DNA of 64,000 nt from Anthopleura xanthogrammica (lineage: Eukaryota > Cnidaria > Anthozoa > Actiniaria > Actiniidae). Where the stretch lies: contig OZ025220.1 in assembly GCA_964019055.1 (NCBI GenBank), positions 5,878,620 through 5,942,619 on the forward strand, given 5' to 3'. The translations under genes and the position numbers were made by a program. The notes under the pieces were generated by a model. That model was given only the letters and a program-made list of their open reading frames with translations, was not told where the DNA came from and ran no database searches. This document shows positions 44,620 to 55,723 of the stretch, in pieces (the first letter of the stretch is position 1; every line of letters starts with the position of its first letter).

Positions 44620-46345
44620 TTGCTAAACCCATAAAATAGTGATTTTCCTTGGATCATGAAATAGTAGAGTGAAGTAACTTTTAACCCGTGAAATAGATGT
44701 TAGACTAATACACTTTACTCTTCTACTCCTACAAAGGACTAGCATCCGACTCGTCAGTAAGTGATCTTTCTTATTTTTTATGGTGTAAAATTTACCTTTT
44801 TATCACAACTAATACACTTTGGTAGACCATAATTCCATTGTTTTCTTTTGTGTCTATTTGACTATTACACTTTAACAAGTAATTTTTATTTCACGGGTTA
44901 AGTGTCTTCATTCTAAACTAATAGAGGTTTGTAGACACTAATTCCATAGTTTTCTTTTCTGTCTATTTGACTAATATAGACTAACTACTAGACAGTATCT
45001 GTTTCATGGTCCAAGGAAAATTAACTCTAAATTGCTTGTTAAAGCATAATATTTAGTCAAATAGGTGCAAAAGAAAACAATGTGTATTAGTCTAATATCT
45101 ATTTCACTGGTTTAGTGATTTCACTCTATGCACAGTTGGTATTTCATACCATACAAGGTCACTTTATAACTTGTGAAAGGAACCAAAATTGATTAATTCA
45201 TGGAATATTTTTCAAGTATTTAAGATTTAATGCAGCAAATTATTTAGCTTGGCTAATTATTTTGCAGTTATTACTTTGGTGCTAAATTTTTGGGTCCTAA
45301 GTGTCATGGGGTGCCTGTGAAACCTAGTCAAGATTGAAATAAAGCATCTTAGAGAGTGAGAATTTTGAAATTTGCTGCAAGGATGAACCCAGCTCAAGAT
45401 CTTGGATCTGATCTGACAGCATAATTGTGAAAATAGAAATAAAACTTCTGTTGTGGTAAAAAAAAATTTTTTCTTCATTTCATTCTGTTTCTTCCAAACT
45501 TGGTTGCTGTGGTAGCTCTTTCAGGAAAAGAAAAGCTTTCTTGCTGAACCTGTGAAAGAAAACTTACTAGTGTTAGGGTGAAATCACAAAACCCATGAAA
45601 GACATATTAGACTAACACACTTTAGTAGACCCTAATTCCATTGTTTTCTTTTGTGTTTATTTGACATGGGCTTAGTGGTTTCATTCTAAAGTGATTTTAC
45701 TTGGCCTGTAGGAAAAAAGTCAGTACAATACATAAGTGTTTTATTATATACTCTAGTCAAACGAAGAAAAATTTTCTCTCCATTTTGAAAATTTTTTATT
45801 TACAAAAAAAATTTATTCCCCTCTCACGCTTTGATCACGTGCATTTATTACCCATGCGGGAGTTATTGAGATTTATTTCCCTCCACGTGATGTACTCTCG
45901 ACCAATAAGAAAACGAGTTTGACTAGGATATATAATAAATACCATTACCGAGGTGGATATGAGATGTATAAACCCGAGGCGAAGTTGAGGGTTGATATAT
46001 CTATTATCCACCGAGGTATAAGATATATAACCGCCTTTATATATCATCACTGGGGAAGTATCTTAAGCACAGGGTTGATAACTAGATATCAACCTGGTAA
46101 GCCGCAGTTTGGTGAATATGAAGGATAAAGACCACCAGGGAACAAAAGAAACTGACTCAATGATGATATAATTCACTAATAGACTAATACAAATTTGTTT
46201 AGAGTGAAAACACTAAAACCATGAACTAGATATTAGACTAACACACTTTAGTAGACCCTAATTCCATTGTTTTCTTTTGTGTCTATTTGGCTATTACACT
46301 TTAACAAGCAATTTTTATTTCACGGATTAAGTGACTTAACTCTAT
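44620..46345. repeat. cluster of diverged repeat units (TTAGACTAATACACTTT...)
   Basis: At least four units share TTAGACTAATACACTTT, CCATTGTTTTCTTTTGTGTC and TATTTCACGGGTTAAGTG. They start near 44690, 44925, 45595 and 46225, with an inverted piece near 45055-45120. Unrelated AT-rich sequence lies between them. Confidence 0.7.
44717..44807 (+). mobile_element. 5'-truncated hairpin retro-sequence with 13-bp duplication
   Basis: Perfect 13-bp flanks ACTAATACACTTT at 44704-44716 and 44808-44820. The interior matches the right half of 10354-10530 (GGACTAGCATCC, CGTCAGTAAGTGATC, GGTGTAAAATTTA). It landed inside a unit of the repeat cluster. Confidence 0.88.
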
Positions 46346-46662
46346 TACACAGGCTAAATTATAGTTCTCTTGGTGAAATAACTCCAATTTAACTGACTTG
46401 TAATAATTCTTTATAATTATTTTTTGTGGTATTCATTTGTAGATAATGTGGTTTTACTTATACTCGGGGCCCATAGGCTGGGGTGCAGATTTTGTGAAAT
46501 TTTTTTGCATTTTTAACCATCTGATTTGAAATAGTGACATAGAAAGACGTCACTGCAAAACTGAGGTGTCGTGAAGCCTGCGAAAATTGACTTATAAAAG
46601 TTTATAAATCTGGATTTTCAGGACAGGTTTTTGATTTTTTGTATATCATTTGTTTTTGAAGG

Positions 46663-46709
46663 TTGGGTTACCTGTGTTATTTTTTTTCGGAGAGACACAG
46701 GAAGCCCAG
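46663..46709. promoter_or_regulatory. divergent pair of TTGGGYTWCCTGTG motifs upstream of the PRDM9-like gene
   Basis: TTGGGTTACCTGTG at 46663-46676 on + and CTGGGCTTCCTGTG at 46696-46709 on -, facing away from each other. They lie about 370 bp before the donor of the probable non-coding first exon (47082). Confidence 0.4.
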
Positions 46710-47737
46710 GATTCAATGCATCGCATTTCTAGTTGATTTTTACTCAAATTTAAGGACAAAACTTTTCTCATGGACTTCTTGGTCCTTAGCTAACTCTTTT
46801 TTAAGTACGAATGACTGCGAATATTTTTTTAAACTTCATACTTTAGATTTTTCATTTTTCCCGCCTTAACTTTGTTTTATTCCCGCCTTTTTCACAACCA
46901 TTCTCCATTTTCCCGCTCTTTTTCAAAAATGGAGAAGCTGAGCCAATCACGAGCCAGTATTCCCGTGACGTCACATGGACTCCTTCCTCATTTCTTGTTC
47001 ACTTGAAGAAGAAACAACAACAAGATTCAAGAGAGAGAGTTTTTACAGCTTTTCTTCGTCTTTTTACTGATTTTCCTTCGAGGTAAGACTGTCTAACTAT
47101 TGTTAAACTAAGAATTAACTTCTCAGAAATAATATTTGAATCAAAGTTTTAAGTTAATTTTGCATTTCGTTTAGTTTTTGCCCCTCTATTTGGCCCTACT
47201 AAAATTGCTCGTAGTTTTAGTAGCTCTAACTTCAGCACTTTCAGTACAAAATTTGAGCGACAAATATATTTTTTTCCATGGCTGTTTAGTTACTGAGACA
47301 GAGTGGTTATAGCTTTTCATATGAATAAGATTTTATGGAGTACTTTAAGCGTACTTATTCAGTCACACTTAGTTTATATTGACATTTTTTGTGTACCCTC
47401 AAAAAGTACACTAACTAGTCTAAAAAGCTTGCAATTTATTTATTCGTTCAATTTATTTTTACATTTTTATGTTTATGTAAATCATAGTTTTTGTGTTTAC
47501 TCTTTTTGTGTTTTAGCTTTTTTGTCGTGAAGTTGAATCGACAGTTTTTTTAACAGATGGCTTCACCAATTTTAACTTCTAATTAAAAGCTTATTTCTAG
47601 CTAATAACTTAAATGTTAAACATTTATAGACTGAATGGGTTTTTTTTTCTGTTGTGGTTTTCGTTTGTCTTGTTTGTTTGTTTGTTTGTTTTAATTCGTT
47701 TGCCATATTTGTATTTCATGGATTAGGACACAACAAG

Positions 47738-49586
47738 ATGGAGGTGGATTATCAGAAACCTTCCGAGTACGAACTGAAGCGCCAAAAAAGAATCAAAGAA
47801 AACCATGAGTTTATGAAAAGTCTTGGTAAGCCAAAATAATTGTAATCACTTCCTGCTTGCTCAGTTTGTTTCCTTTTCTACTTTATTAATTTCGCTTTCG
47901 AAAAGGATTCTGGTGGTATATCATTATGCCGTAATTGGGGCGAGTTTTTTTATTCTTTCTCCTCCTATATTCATCTTGATTTTGCAATTAGTCCCGTAGA
48001 AACTATATTAGTCCCGTAGAAACTATAATAATCCCGTAGAAACTATAACTGATGCATGGCTCGGGTGAGATGTAGGGAAATGGAGACAGAGGCGGTGGAG
48101 GTAGTTTTGATTTGGCGATTGTAGATTTTTTGGAGAGGAGGGGGTTGTTTTTTTGGCTCAGTTTTTTTTTTTTTTTTTTTTTTGTGCGACGCGTATTTGA
48201 TGCCTCAAGTCCCCCACTACACCGTTGAAAGAGTTGAAAGAGTCTAGCATTAATTTTTTGGGACGGTTTTGGGGGGGGGGGGGGGGGGGGGAGATGCCTC
48301 ACCCCCATCCCCCCTCCCCACTCTTTTAACTTTGTTCTGCCGCCCCTGGCCGACAGTTTATCCCATCGGCCTGAACCCCAAGTCATTATAGCTTATGATC
48401 AAAGGATACCATTTTTTAACTATAGCTATGATTGTATATTATTCAAGGTTTACCAGTTCCAAAAACTCCTAGGCTGCAACGGCAACCAAGGTCAACGACA
48501 ACAGCCAAAGCGAAAAAGCGAAAGGTCTTTTCTTCCTTAGATGAAAGTGAAAGTAGCGAAAGTAGTGACGGTAGCGACGAAGATTGGATTCCAGGGGTTT
48601 CGGAAGAAGTAGCAAAAAGAAACAAAATGATTAAAAGATTCATCCCAGGTGAGCGAAAGCAAAAATGTATCTAATTAATTTATAATAATGGAGTTTATTG
48701 ATAAAATCATCGCACTAAGTGAATTGCGAAATTACTTACAACATACTAATAGAAAGTTTAAATGTTTACAACTGTTTGAACTATCTTGGTACTGGGCTTT
48801 ACATTATTTGAATAAAACTGATAGGTAAAATTTACACTCTAATGCACCACGATAGGCGAATAGGAATAACCAAAATAGGCCATGCATACGTCAGTCTATA
48901 TGTTTATAATTTATCAATCGCCACTATTGCATTTATGTAAGAATTCATCTATGTTCGACAAGAAAATCATCGAAGTTCGTCTATCTATAAATTGATTTAA
49001 TTAATCAATTTGAAACATAATTTTGTTACAGAATTTCGCCCGAAAAGAAACCTGCTTCTAGAATTCAATCAACACAGTTCAACAAAGTCAAAGGTAAAAC
49101 CATCCATTCATATAATGCACTCAAGTTTGTTTTAATATGTACTTTCAGAGCTTTATTGTGGATTTACAATTAGTCACTATTTTGGATAAGATTTGATATT
49201 TGAATCTTGACAGGCTTGTCGATCAAAAAATAACCAAAGTACTGACGACTTTGAAGATCTCGCCGAAATCTCTGATCAGATGTTGAACGACGCTTCGTTG
49301 TTTAGTGACAAGGAATCGGATGAGAAAGAGAAACACCACCATGATCCAGAGAGTAGATATCCCAAGAGGACAAGATCAATGAGAGCAAGTTATCGAGAAG
49401 CTGAAGTACCAGATGACGATCATTACTTATGTAAGCCAAAAGCTTTTTTAAAATACCTCTTTAGGACCATGCACCAATTATTTAATGCCCCATCCCCGAC
49501 CCCTTGTTTTATTGTTGTTGCTTTTGTTGTTGTTGTTGTTTCGATTACAAACGTATGTTTGACACTTTTTTTAATTAAAATTCCTC

Positions 49587-49666
<80 letters not shown>

Positions 49667-52600
49667 TGTGACAGACTGCGAAGAGTGCCAAGAGCTCTAC
49701 TACGGAGACTGCCCCAATCATGGTCCTCTGAAGGCAATCTCAGATAATGCTTCCAAGTTTGAGGAAAATATCGATAGTACTCTAACAGCTGCAAGAGAAT
49801 CTTTACCAGATTTTCTGGAGATAAAGACGTCGACAATACCAGACGCAGGTCTAGGGGTGTTCCTTAAATCTGGCGTTATTCCAAACAGGTCAAGGTTTGG
49901 GCCATACCGAGGAACCAAAGTAAAACTAGAAGACCTGGCTGACGAAACAGATACGAGTTATATGTGGGAGGTAAAATAATCAGAAACGTGTAACCTGATT
50001 GTTATAGTATTTGACTGACCATGAGGTTGGTCAAGCTTGGCCGTTAAGACTCGTCAGTCGACGTCAGTTGCTAGAAATGTTTAAAAATAATGGTCCTTTG
50101 ATGCACTTGAGTCATCTAAAATCCATCATCAATCCATCCGTCTTGTCAGTCAGTCAAATACTGTCTGTATGTCTGTCTGTCTTCAAATATCTTCATATTT
50201 AAGGGATAGGGCACGTAGTACAGCTAACTCACATATCGAACCCAGAAACATCCTCTGGGCTAAGATCAATCCCTAAAAATCCTCTAGGCTGATCTAATTC
50301 ATGGCACGGCGGAACAGCTAGCGGATGTAAAACCACTGGACTGATCTAGTAAGAGCATGGCTAACTCACAGATCGAACCCTGAAAAAACCTCTAGGCTGA
50401 TCAAAGTCAGGGCACAGCTAACTTATAGATCTGAATTGGAATCAAGCGTGTTAACTGAGGAGGGAAGAGGCCTACGTTGACAATACACAAACCATGATGC
50501 AAAATTTGTTTTGCAGATCATGAAAGACGGGAAATTTAGTCACTTTGTGGACGGTGCTGACGAAGCAAACGCCAACTGGATGAGATTTGTGAATTGCTCA
50601 CGATGCGAGGCAGAGCAAAACCTAGTCTCTTATCAATTTAAAGGCGATATATTCTACCGCAATTACAAACCGTTAACAGAGGGAACAGAACTCCTGGTGT
50701 GGTATGGCGATAAGTACGCCCAGGAACTTGGGATTTCTTTAGAAAATCAAGACGGCGATCAAGACGACCAATGCGGTAAGGATAAGAATATCGTGTTATT
50801 TCAACCTCTCAATTGTCACGTAATTTATCGTTTTTCTTTGATTTTCATTGTTATCCACTGAAGGTGCTCTCTGTTTTGTAAAATTAATCCGGAACTACCT
50901 CCACAATTAAAACAGAGATTTCTTGGATGTAGTCCTATTTTAGTTGTAAAAACGATTCTTTTATGAACGCTAAGTCCCTATTAGCAAATTCTTTTTCCCT
51001 TTGATGTATATGATGAAGGGAGAGAAAGAGCGGGAAACTCTGCTGTCAGGGAACCGTTGTGTCGTTTTGCAACAAGATGGGTATTCACAAAAATCAAATC
51101 TAGAAAAAGGAATTCAAACTTTAAAAACCCTAAATTCTATTGGAATACCTAGTTAATGAGAAAACCAATTTTGTAAGCAGTCTTTGAGGTACTAGAACTT
51201 AATGATATCAGTTTAGAATTTAGAAATAGCCCCCTGTTTCTATTTCACATTTGAGCTGGTCATGTAAATGTCTTTTATAATATGAAATAAGAAATGCATC
51301 TTTCTGGATGGGAAACGTAGTAATTTTCACATTTTATATTTATTACGGTTACTCAAAAGGATCCATACCCTCTTTTGCTTGACATATCATTTGCTTCGAT
51401 AGCTTCCGAAGTGTAATATACCGGATCAGGAAGCATATTTCCATCGTTGAGTTATAATGGTTTATAATAAACATCAAAAAGACTTCTAAAAAATGCTTTT
51501 TGCATGAATTTTGCGATACACGGTTACCCCTATTTCTATTTCATAATATTTGGACTTCATTTTCATACTTCTTCTTACAAAAAAGTTCAAGAATTTTTTT
51601 TGGGAGAATGTATGTGTCCCAAACTACCTCAAAAATGTATTTGATTCTATCAATAATTTTTGTCCTGTCGTTTTCCGCGCGCGCTGTCACTTTTGGCATC
51701 CCCTACCCAATATAGCAGCAATGTTTTGCACAACTATATACAGGATTCGTGCAGGTCCTGAACTCCTTGAAAAGTGCTGGAATTTGAAAACTCATTTCAA
51801 GGGCACTTGAAACTCCTTGAAAAAAGAAAAAATTCCTTGAAAATCGTAAATACTCCTTGAAAAATATTTAGAAAGGTTTTTGTAACCCAAAACGCCTGTT
51901 TTCCTCATCTAAAAGTTCGTAATCCCGATCGCACCCATCGTTATGTGGTCCTTGAAAATGTTTTATTTTGGTCCTTGAATACTCCTTGAAATGTCCTTGA
52001 ATGTCTTCACAAGAAGCCTGCACGGACCCTGATATAATATACTAACTGTAAAGGCCGATTTACATGATATAGCTTTGGCTTCCAACTGTCGCATGCAATC
52101 TGCTTACGCCACGCTTACAACACGAGTTGCATGCGTCGTGTAAATCAACCCTACAACTTGCTACAACTGTCTTCTTTTCGCACACAACAGTTGTAGGGTT
52201 GATTTACACGATGCAATTCGTGTTTTAAGCGTGGCGTAAGCAGATTGCATGCTACAGCTTTGAGCCAAATTTGTACCGTGTAAATCAGTCTTTAGAAATT
52301 ACTAATAGCGGATAGTGGAAAAGCAACAGCGCGCGCGGAAAAGACAACACAAAACACTTTTATTGATAAGGATCCGGCAAAGGATTAAACTAAATGTAGC
52401 TTTTTCACTCTTTTTTTCAGAATCTCTTCAATGTAAAACATGTAGGAGAAAATTTCCTTACGCAAATATGTTGGAGCGACACACTAATAATGGATGTTCA
52501 CGCATGGATGAAAACAAGGAAGTGAACTGTGTTTTGTGTGATACTAAATGTCAAACAGCTGAGGAATATGATCGTCATCTGCTTTCTGTTCACTGTGATC

Positions 52601-53364
52601 CCAGTACTCACCTTGTTTGTCCTGTATGTAAAACAACATGCAAACATAAACAACACTTTTTATGTCACTTACGAACCCACTCAGGATATAAACCATACAA
52701 GTGTACATACTGTGACAAGGGATTTATACAACAAGGTAATCTAAAGACACATGAACATATCCATACAGGTGTCAAACCATACAAGTGTACATACTGTAAC
52801 AAGGGATTTACACGACAAGGTGCTCTAAAGGAACATGAACTTATCCATACAGGTGTCAAGCCATACAAGTGTACATACTGTGACAAGGGATTTATACAAC
52901 AAGGTAATCTAAAGACACATGAACATATCCATACAGGTGTCAAACCATACAAGTGTACATACTGTGACAAGGGATTTATACAACAAGGGTATCTAAAGAT
53001 ACATGAACGTATCCATACAGGTGTCAAACCATACAAGTGTACATACTGTAACAAGGGATTTATACAACAAGGGTATCTAAAGATACATGAACGTATCCAT
53101 ACAGGTGTCAAACCATACAAGTGTACATACTGTAACAAGGGATTTATACAACAAGGGTATCTAAAGATACATGAACGTATCCATACAGGTGTCAAACCAT
53201 ACAAGTGTACATACTGTAACAAGGCATTTACAGTAGAATATAATCTAAAGGTACACGAACGTAACCATACAGGTGTCAAGCCATACAAGTGTACATATTG
53301 TAACAAGACATTTACACATTACAACGGTCTAAAGCGACATATAAAATATAATCATGATAAGTGA
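47738..53364 (+). CDS. PRDM9: PRDM9-like PR/SET histone methyltransferase with C2H2 array, seven coding exons
   Basis: Exons: 47738-47825, 48448-48648, 49032-49093, 49214-49430, 49675-49970, 50517-50775, 52421-53364. Phases agree throughout, giving 688 residues. The region before the PR/SET domain (YPKRTRSMRASY...DDDHYLYCEECQ...CPNHGPL) and the domain itself (AGLGV, FGPYRG, ANWMRFVNC, EQNLV, IFYR, LLVWYGDKY) match PRDM9/7. The tyrosines corresponding to human Y276, Y341 and Y357 are present as Y267, Y335 and Y351. Three solitary fingers precede eight tandem C2H2 fingers (about 462-686). In PRDM9 the SET domain writes H3K4me3/H3K36me3 at sites chosen by the fingers, directing meiotic recombination. 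No KRAB or SSXRD domain is recognised. A short E-Y-E-L-K-R-Q-K-R-I-K-E-N motif opens the protein. The meiotic role is inferred. Confidence 0.88.
47932..47987 (-). pseudogene. fragment of a TRIM filamin-domain end (PRDM9-like intron 1)
   Basis: About 50 of 55 bases match 12373-12428, the last codons of the TRIM45-like gene, with one indel. In the minus-strand sense it still reads C-K-I-K-M-N-I-G-G-E-R-I-K. It is not part of any open gene. The three 20-bp repeats TTAGTCCCGTAGAAACTATA (47990-48050) follow directly. Confidence 0.7.
47990..48050 (+). repeat. three tandem 20-bp units
   Basis: TTAGTCCCGTAGAAACTATA and variants, in PRDM9-like intron 1. A poly-T run (48160-48183) and a poly-G run (48271-48290) follow. 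Confidence 0.85.
49587..49667 (+). repeat. (TTTC)n microsatellite abutting PRDM9-like exon 5
   Basis: About 20 units ending eight bases before the exon 5 start at 49675, so the array forms the polypyrimidine tract of that acceptor (CTTTGTGACAG). Confidence 0.95.
51742..52032. repeat. element with CAGG.TTCGTGCAGGTCC ends (PRDM9-like intron 6)
   Basis: Weak inverted ends AGGATTCGTGCAGGTCCTG / GCCTGCACGGACCCTG. The interior is repetitive in CTCCTTGAAA. Confidence 0.6.
52047..52295. mobile_element. 249-bp foldback element (PRDM9-like intron 6)
   Basis: Arms of about 110 bp: GGCCGATTTACATG...GCATGCAATCTGCTTACGCC and its complement ending CCGTGTAAATCAGTC. It has an inner palindrome GTTGTAGGGTTGATTTACAC. 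It ends about 125 bp before the zinc-finger exon. Confidence 0.88.
52685..53356 (+). repeat. 84-bp coding minisatellite (zinc-finger array)
   Basis: Eight 84-bp units, each one C2H2 finger with linker TGVKPYKC. Units 4, 5 and 6 are almost identical at the DNA level, and units 1 and 3 likewise. Residues at helix positions -1/3/6 read Q/N/T, R/A/E, Q/N/T, Q/Y/I, Q/Y/I, Q/Y/I, V/N/V and H/G/R, while the framework is constant. Confidence 0.93.
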
Positions 53365-54270
53365 TGTTGATTTTTTATTAAACGATGACATAAAACAAAA
53401 CTAGAAATTTATTGTTGCTTATGTTTATTGAAATATTACATTGGTGAGAAATGGAGAAAACAATTTTTAAGAACTACTTTGCATGTGATAAGTCAATCAG
53501 AATTATTTTAAAGTTAGATCATAAGATTTTTTTCCCGGCATGTCGCCCTCTCCCGACCAAAAGTAATAAGAGCCACAGTCAAGAAAATGGATTTTGATAG
53601 GAATCCGATTATTAGAAAAAAGGTAAATTGGTAGATTAACAAATAGCTGCGTTACAACGATTAAACTAAACTATGAACAGAAATTGGGTTCCAACTCTAT
53701 GTTTGTAATTCTGTATCTTTGTAACTTTTTATCTTTGTAACTTTGTATCTTTGTAACTCTGTATCTCGTAACTCAAACTAGTGCAAGCTTATATTTGGGG
53801 GGGGGGGGGGGGTGATTTAGTCCTGAAATCATGTAGTTTCTATATATTCCCATGTAGTTTCTATAAAGTGTTTAATATAAAATTTCATTTAGTTTTATGT
53901 GTGCATGAATCTTAACGTAATTAAGCCACTCGCTGCAAGTTCTAAGTCAATAAAGTATCTATCTATCGTGTGTTCCAGTGAAGGTCCGTGGAAATTCAAA
54001 GCGCATGTACCCGTTACACGCGGGGAATCACCGTCGGGACAAAATATGCTTTGAATTGGTGGACGTCAATCAAAGTGTTCCCATGGCATTCTCGAAAAAC
54101 ACAAAGTTATCAAGGCACGGGCCGCAAAGAAAAACGTACCAGCTTCGTCGAGACAGCAAATTTTACCTTTAGCGCGTGTGATTGGGAAGCGCTGTAATGT
54201 TGTGCATTCTTTAGTGTGCCGTTGTTAGGTGTGAATATTCTAACGCTGAAAAAAGGCTAAACCTGAATAA
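53365..54270. other. 3' region, nothing firm
   Basis: Contains (GTATCTTTGTAACTTT)n-like repeats near 53700-53770, a poly-G run at 53797-53812 and an open frame at 53978-54172 without recognisable domain. Confidence 0.45.
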
Positions 54271-54562
54271 CGCCCTATTAAACGTCGAATTTCCCATGTG
54301 CCGAATCTAATGCAAATGGTTCAAACAATAGCTGGGTTTCAGTCAGCTGATAAAAGTCTTTGAATCTCATTATCTGCTCCAAATGGTGGTCAAACACTAA
54401 CTACCATGTGCTGTCAACCAGAAAAAATTCTATTGAAAACTTGTGATTCAGCTGATGAACATTCCGCACGAGACAGGAAATGACGTCAAGTGAAATCCAG
54501 CAATAGGTTTTGCTCATTTGCATTAGATTCGGCACATGAAATTCGACGTCTAAATCGGGGCC
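54271..54562. mobile_element. 120-bp palindromic MITE split by MITE copy C
   Basis: The two halves (CGCCCTATTAAACGTCGAAT... and ...ATTCGACGTCTAAATCGGGG) match 2726-2845, interrupted at CAAACAATA / AATAGGTTTTG. Confidence 0.9.
54331..54501 (+). mobile_element. 171-bp MITE, copy C (nested)
   Basis: Flanked by AATA on each side, while the uninterrupted paralogue at 2726-2845 has a single AATA. Ends GCTGGGTTTCA / TGAAATCCAGC. Confidence 0.95.
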
Positions 54563-55723
54563 AAAAGGATGGTATGGAATTCGAAAATCGTCTATTGCCC
54601 TAAATGCCTTCTGTATGCAACTAGATGACATAGTCGTAATGCTATGGGGCTCCAATATTGACTAAATAAAATAAGCATAACTTTTTTCAAAGTATCATAA
54701 TCAAGTATAAAATGTTGCCTAAACATAGTAATAGTCTTGATCATGAGGACTTCTCCCCGTCATGTCAATCCCTTGTGTTCATGTCAGGCTATTTGTATAA
54801 TCTATATAAGAGACCTCAAATTAGCCATGTTTTAGGGCAGGAACAATATACAAAGCTTTTGCGTATATAAAATAGATAGAGAAATCGTTCCCAAAATGAC
54901 ATAGAAAAATGACGAATATTTTTTCCAACAGCATTGGTGATGTGGAACCCCTCTATATCACGACAGACATTTATTATACTATTTATATTATTTATTTATC
55001 ATACATATCAGTTCCATATCAAGTCATGTATATCAAAGCAAGTATATTATTAAGGTTTGGCTGCAATAAATATCCTGAAAACTGATGATTTTACTACTCT
55101 AAAAATACTTTTAAATAGAAGATATTTTCTTCCATAATAAACTCTGACTAATGACTCTGTAGTTTGGCAACATTTCCTGGCCGTTGGGTAGAGGTGGACG
55201 TTATGGGAAGGTGGCTGTCAGTGGAGGTTCGAGTCTATCACAGTTGCAAACACTTTTAATATTCACAAGGAACATTCTTGAATTAACACCAAGCTCCTAG
55301 GAAAGCCAAACTTACAGAGAGCAAAAAAGTGAAGCTGTTTTGTTCAAACTGTTTCGTCAATATACACTCAGTAGAGCGTTTCTGTATGGCATCAACATAT
55401 TGTCACCTGAATCCCGAAAAACACCTCATCTCCCTTTATTTGTCAAAACAAAAGCTTATTTTTAGTTTTATTATGTCTGTCATAAAAATACCCCTCGTTA
55501 TATCTATTGTCAAGGGCACGTCTTTTTCATTGTTTTTTTTTTTTTTTTTCAAATAACATCTTCAGAGTCGTCTGCCAGCCGGAATGACGTATGACGCTGC
55601 CTCCATAAGGTCAGTCACAAGAAAGTGTTCCTGCCATATCACACCAACCTCCAAGGAACTGACATTCAAAAGAAGCCTTCTTGTCAAACATATCGAGTAA
55701 AGCCATACTCACGAAGAGCAAGA
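54563..55723. other. intergenic and probable 5' region of the peptide gene
   Basis: AT-rich, with no supported exon. An acceptor-like poly-T run and TCTTCAG at about 55533-55565 could start the exon that holds the peptide coding sequence. Confidence 0.4.

Larger units (their letters stand above)
46950..53364 (+). other. PRDM9-like transcription unit including a probable 5' UTR exon
   Basis: A strong donor (CGAG/GTAAGAC after 47082) lies upstream of the first coding exon, whose acceptor is at 47726/47727. A non-coding first exon starting somewhere after about 46950 is therefore likely. Its 5' end cannot be placed. Confidence 0.5.

Noticed and set aside
49280..49836. ORFs that read through the (TTTC)n repeat
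   Set aside because: They merge exon 4 or exon 5 of the PRDM9-like gene with intron microsatellite; the spliced model keeps frame and homology.
52665..53306. Minus-strand 213-codon repetitive ORF opposite the zinc fingers, and the CRISPR-like regular spacing there
   Set aside because: The 84-bp periodicity is the C2H2 array on the + strand. The antisense frame is a shadow, and the repeats have no variable spacers.
53978..54197. Short ORFs downstream of the PRDM9-like gene
   Set aside because: No domain and no splice chain to the gene, whose stop at 53364 is convincing.
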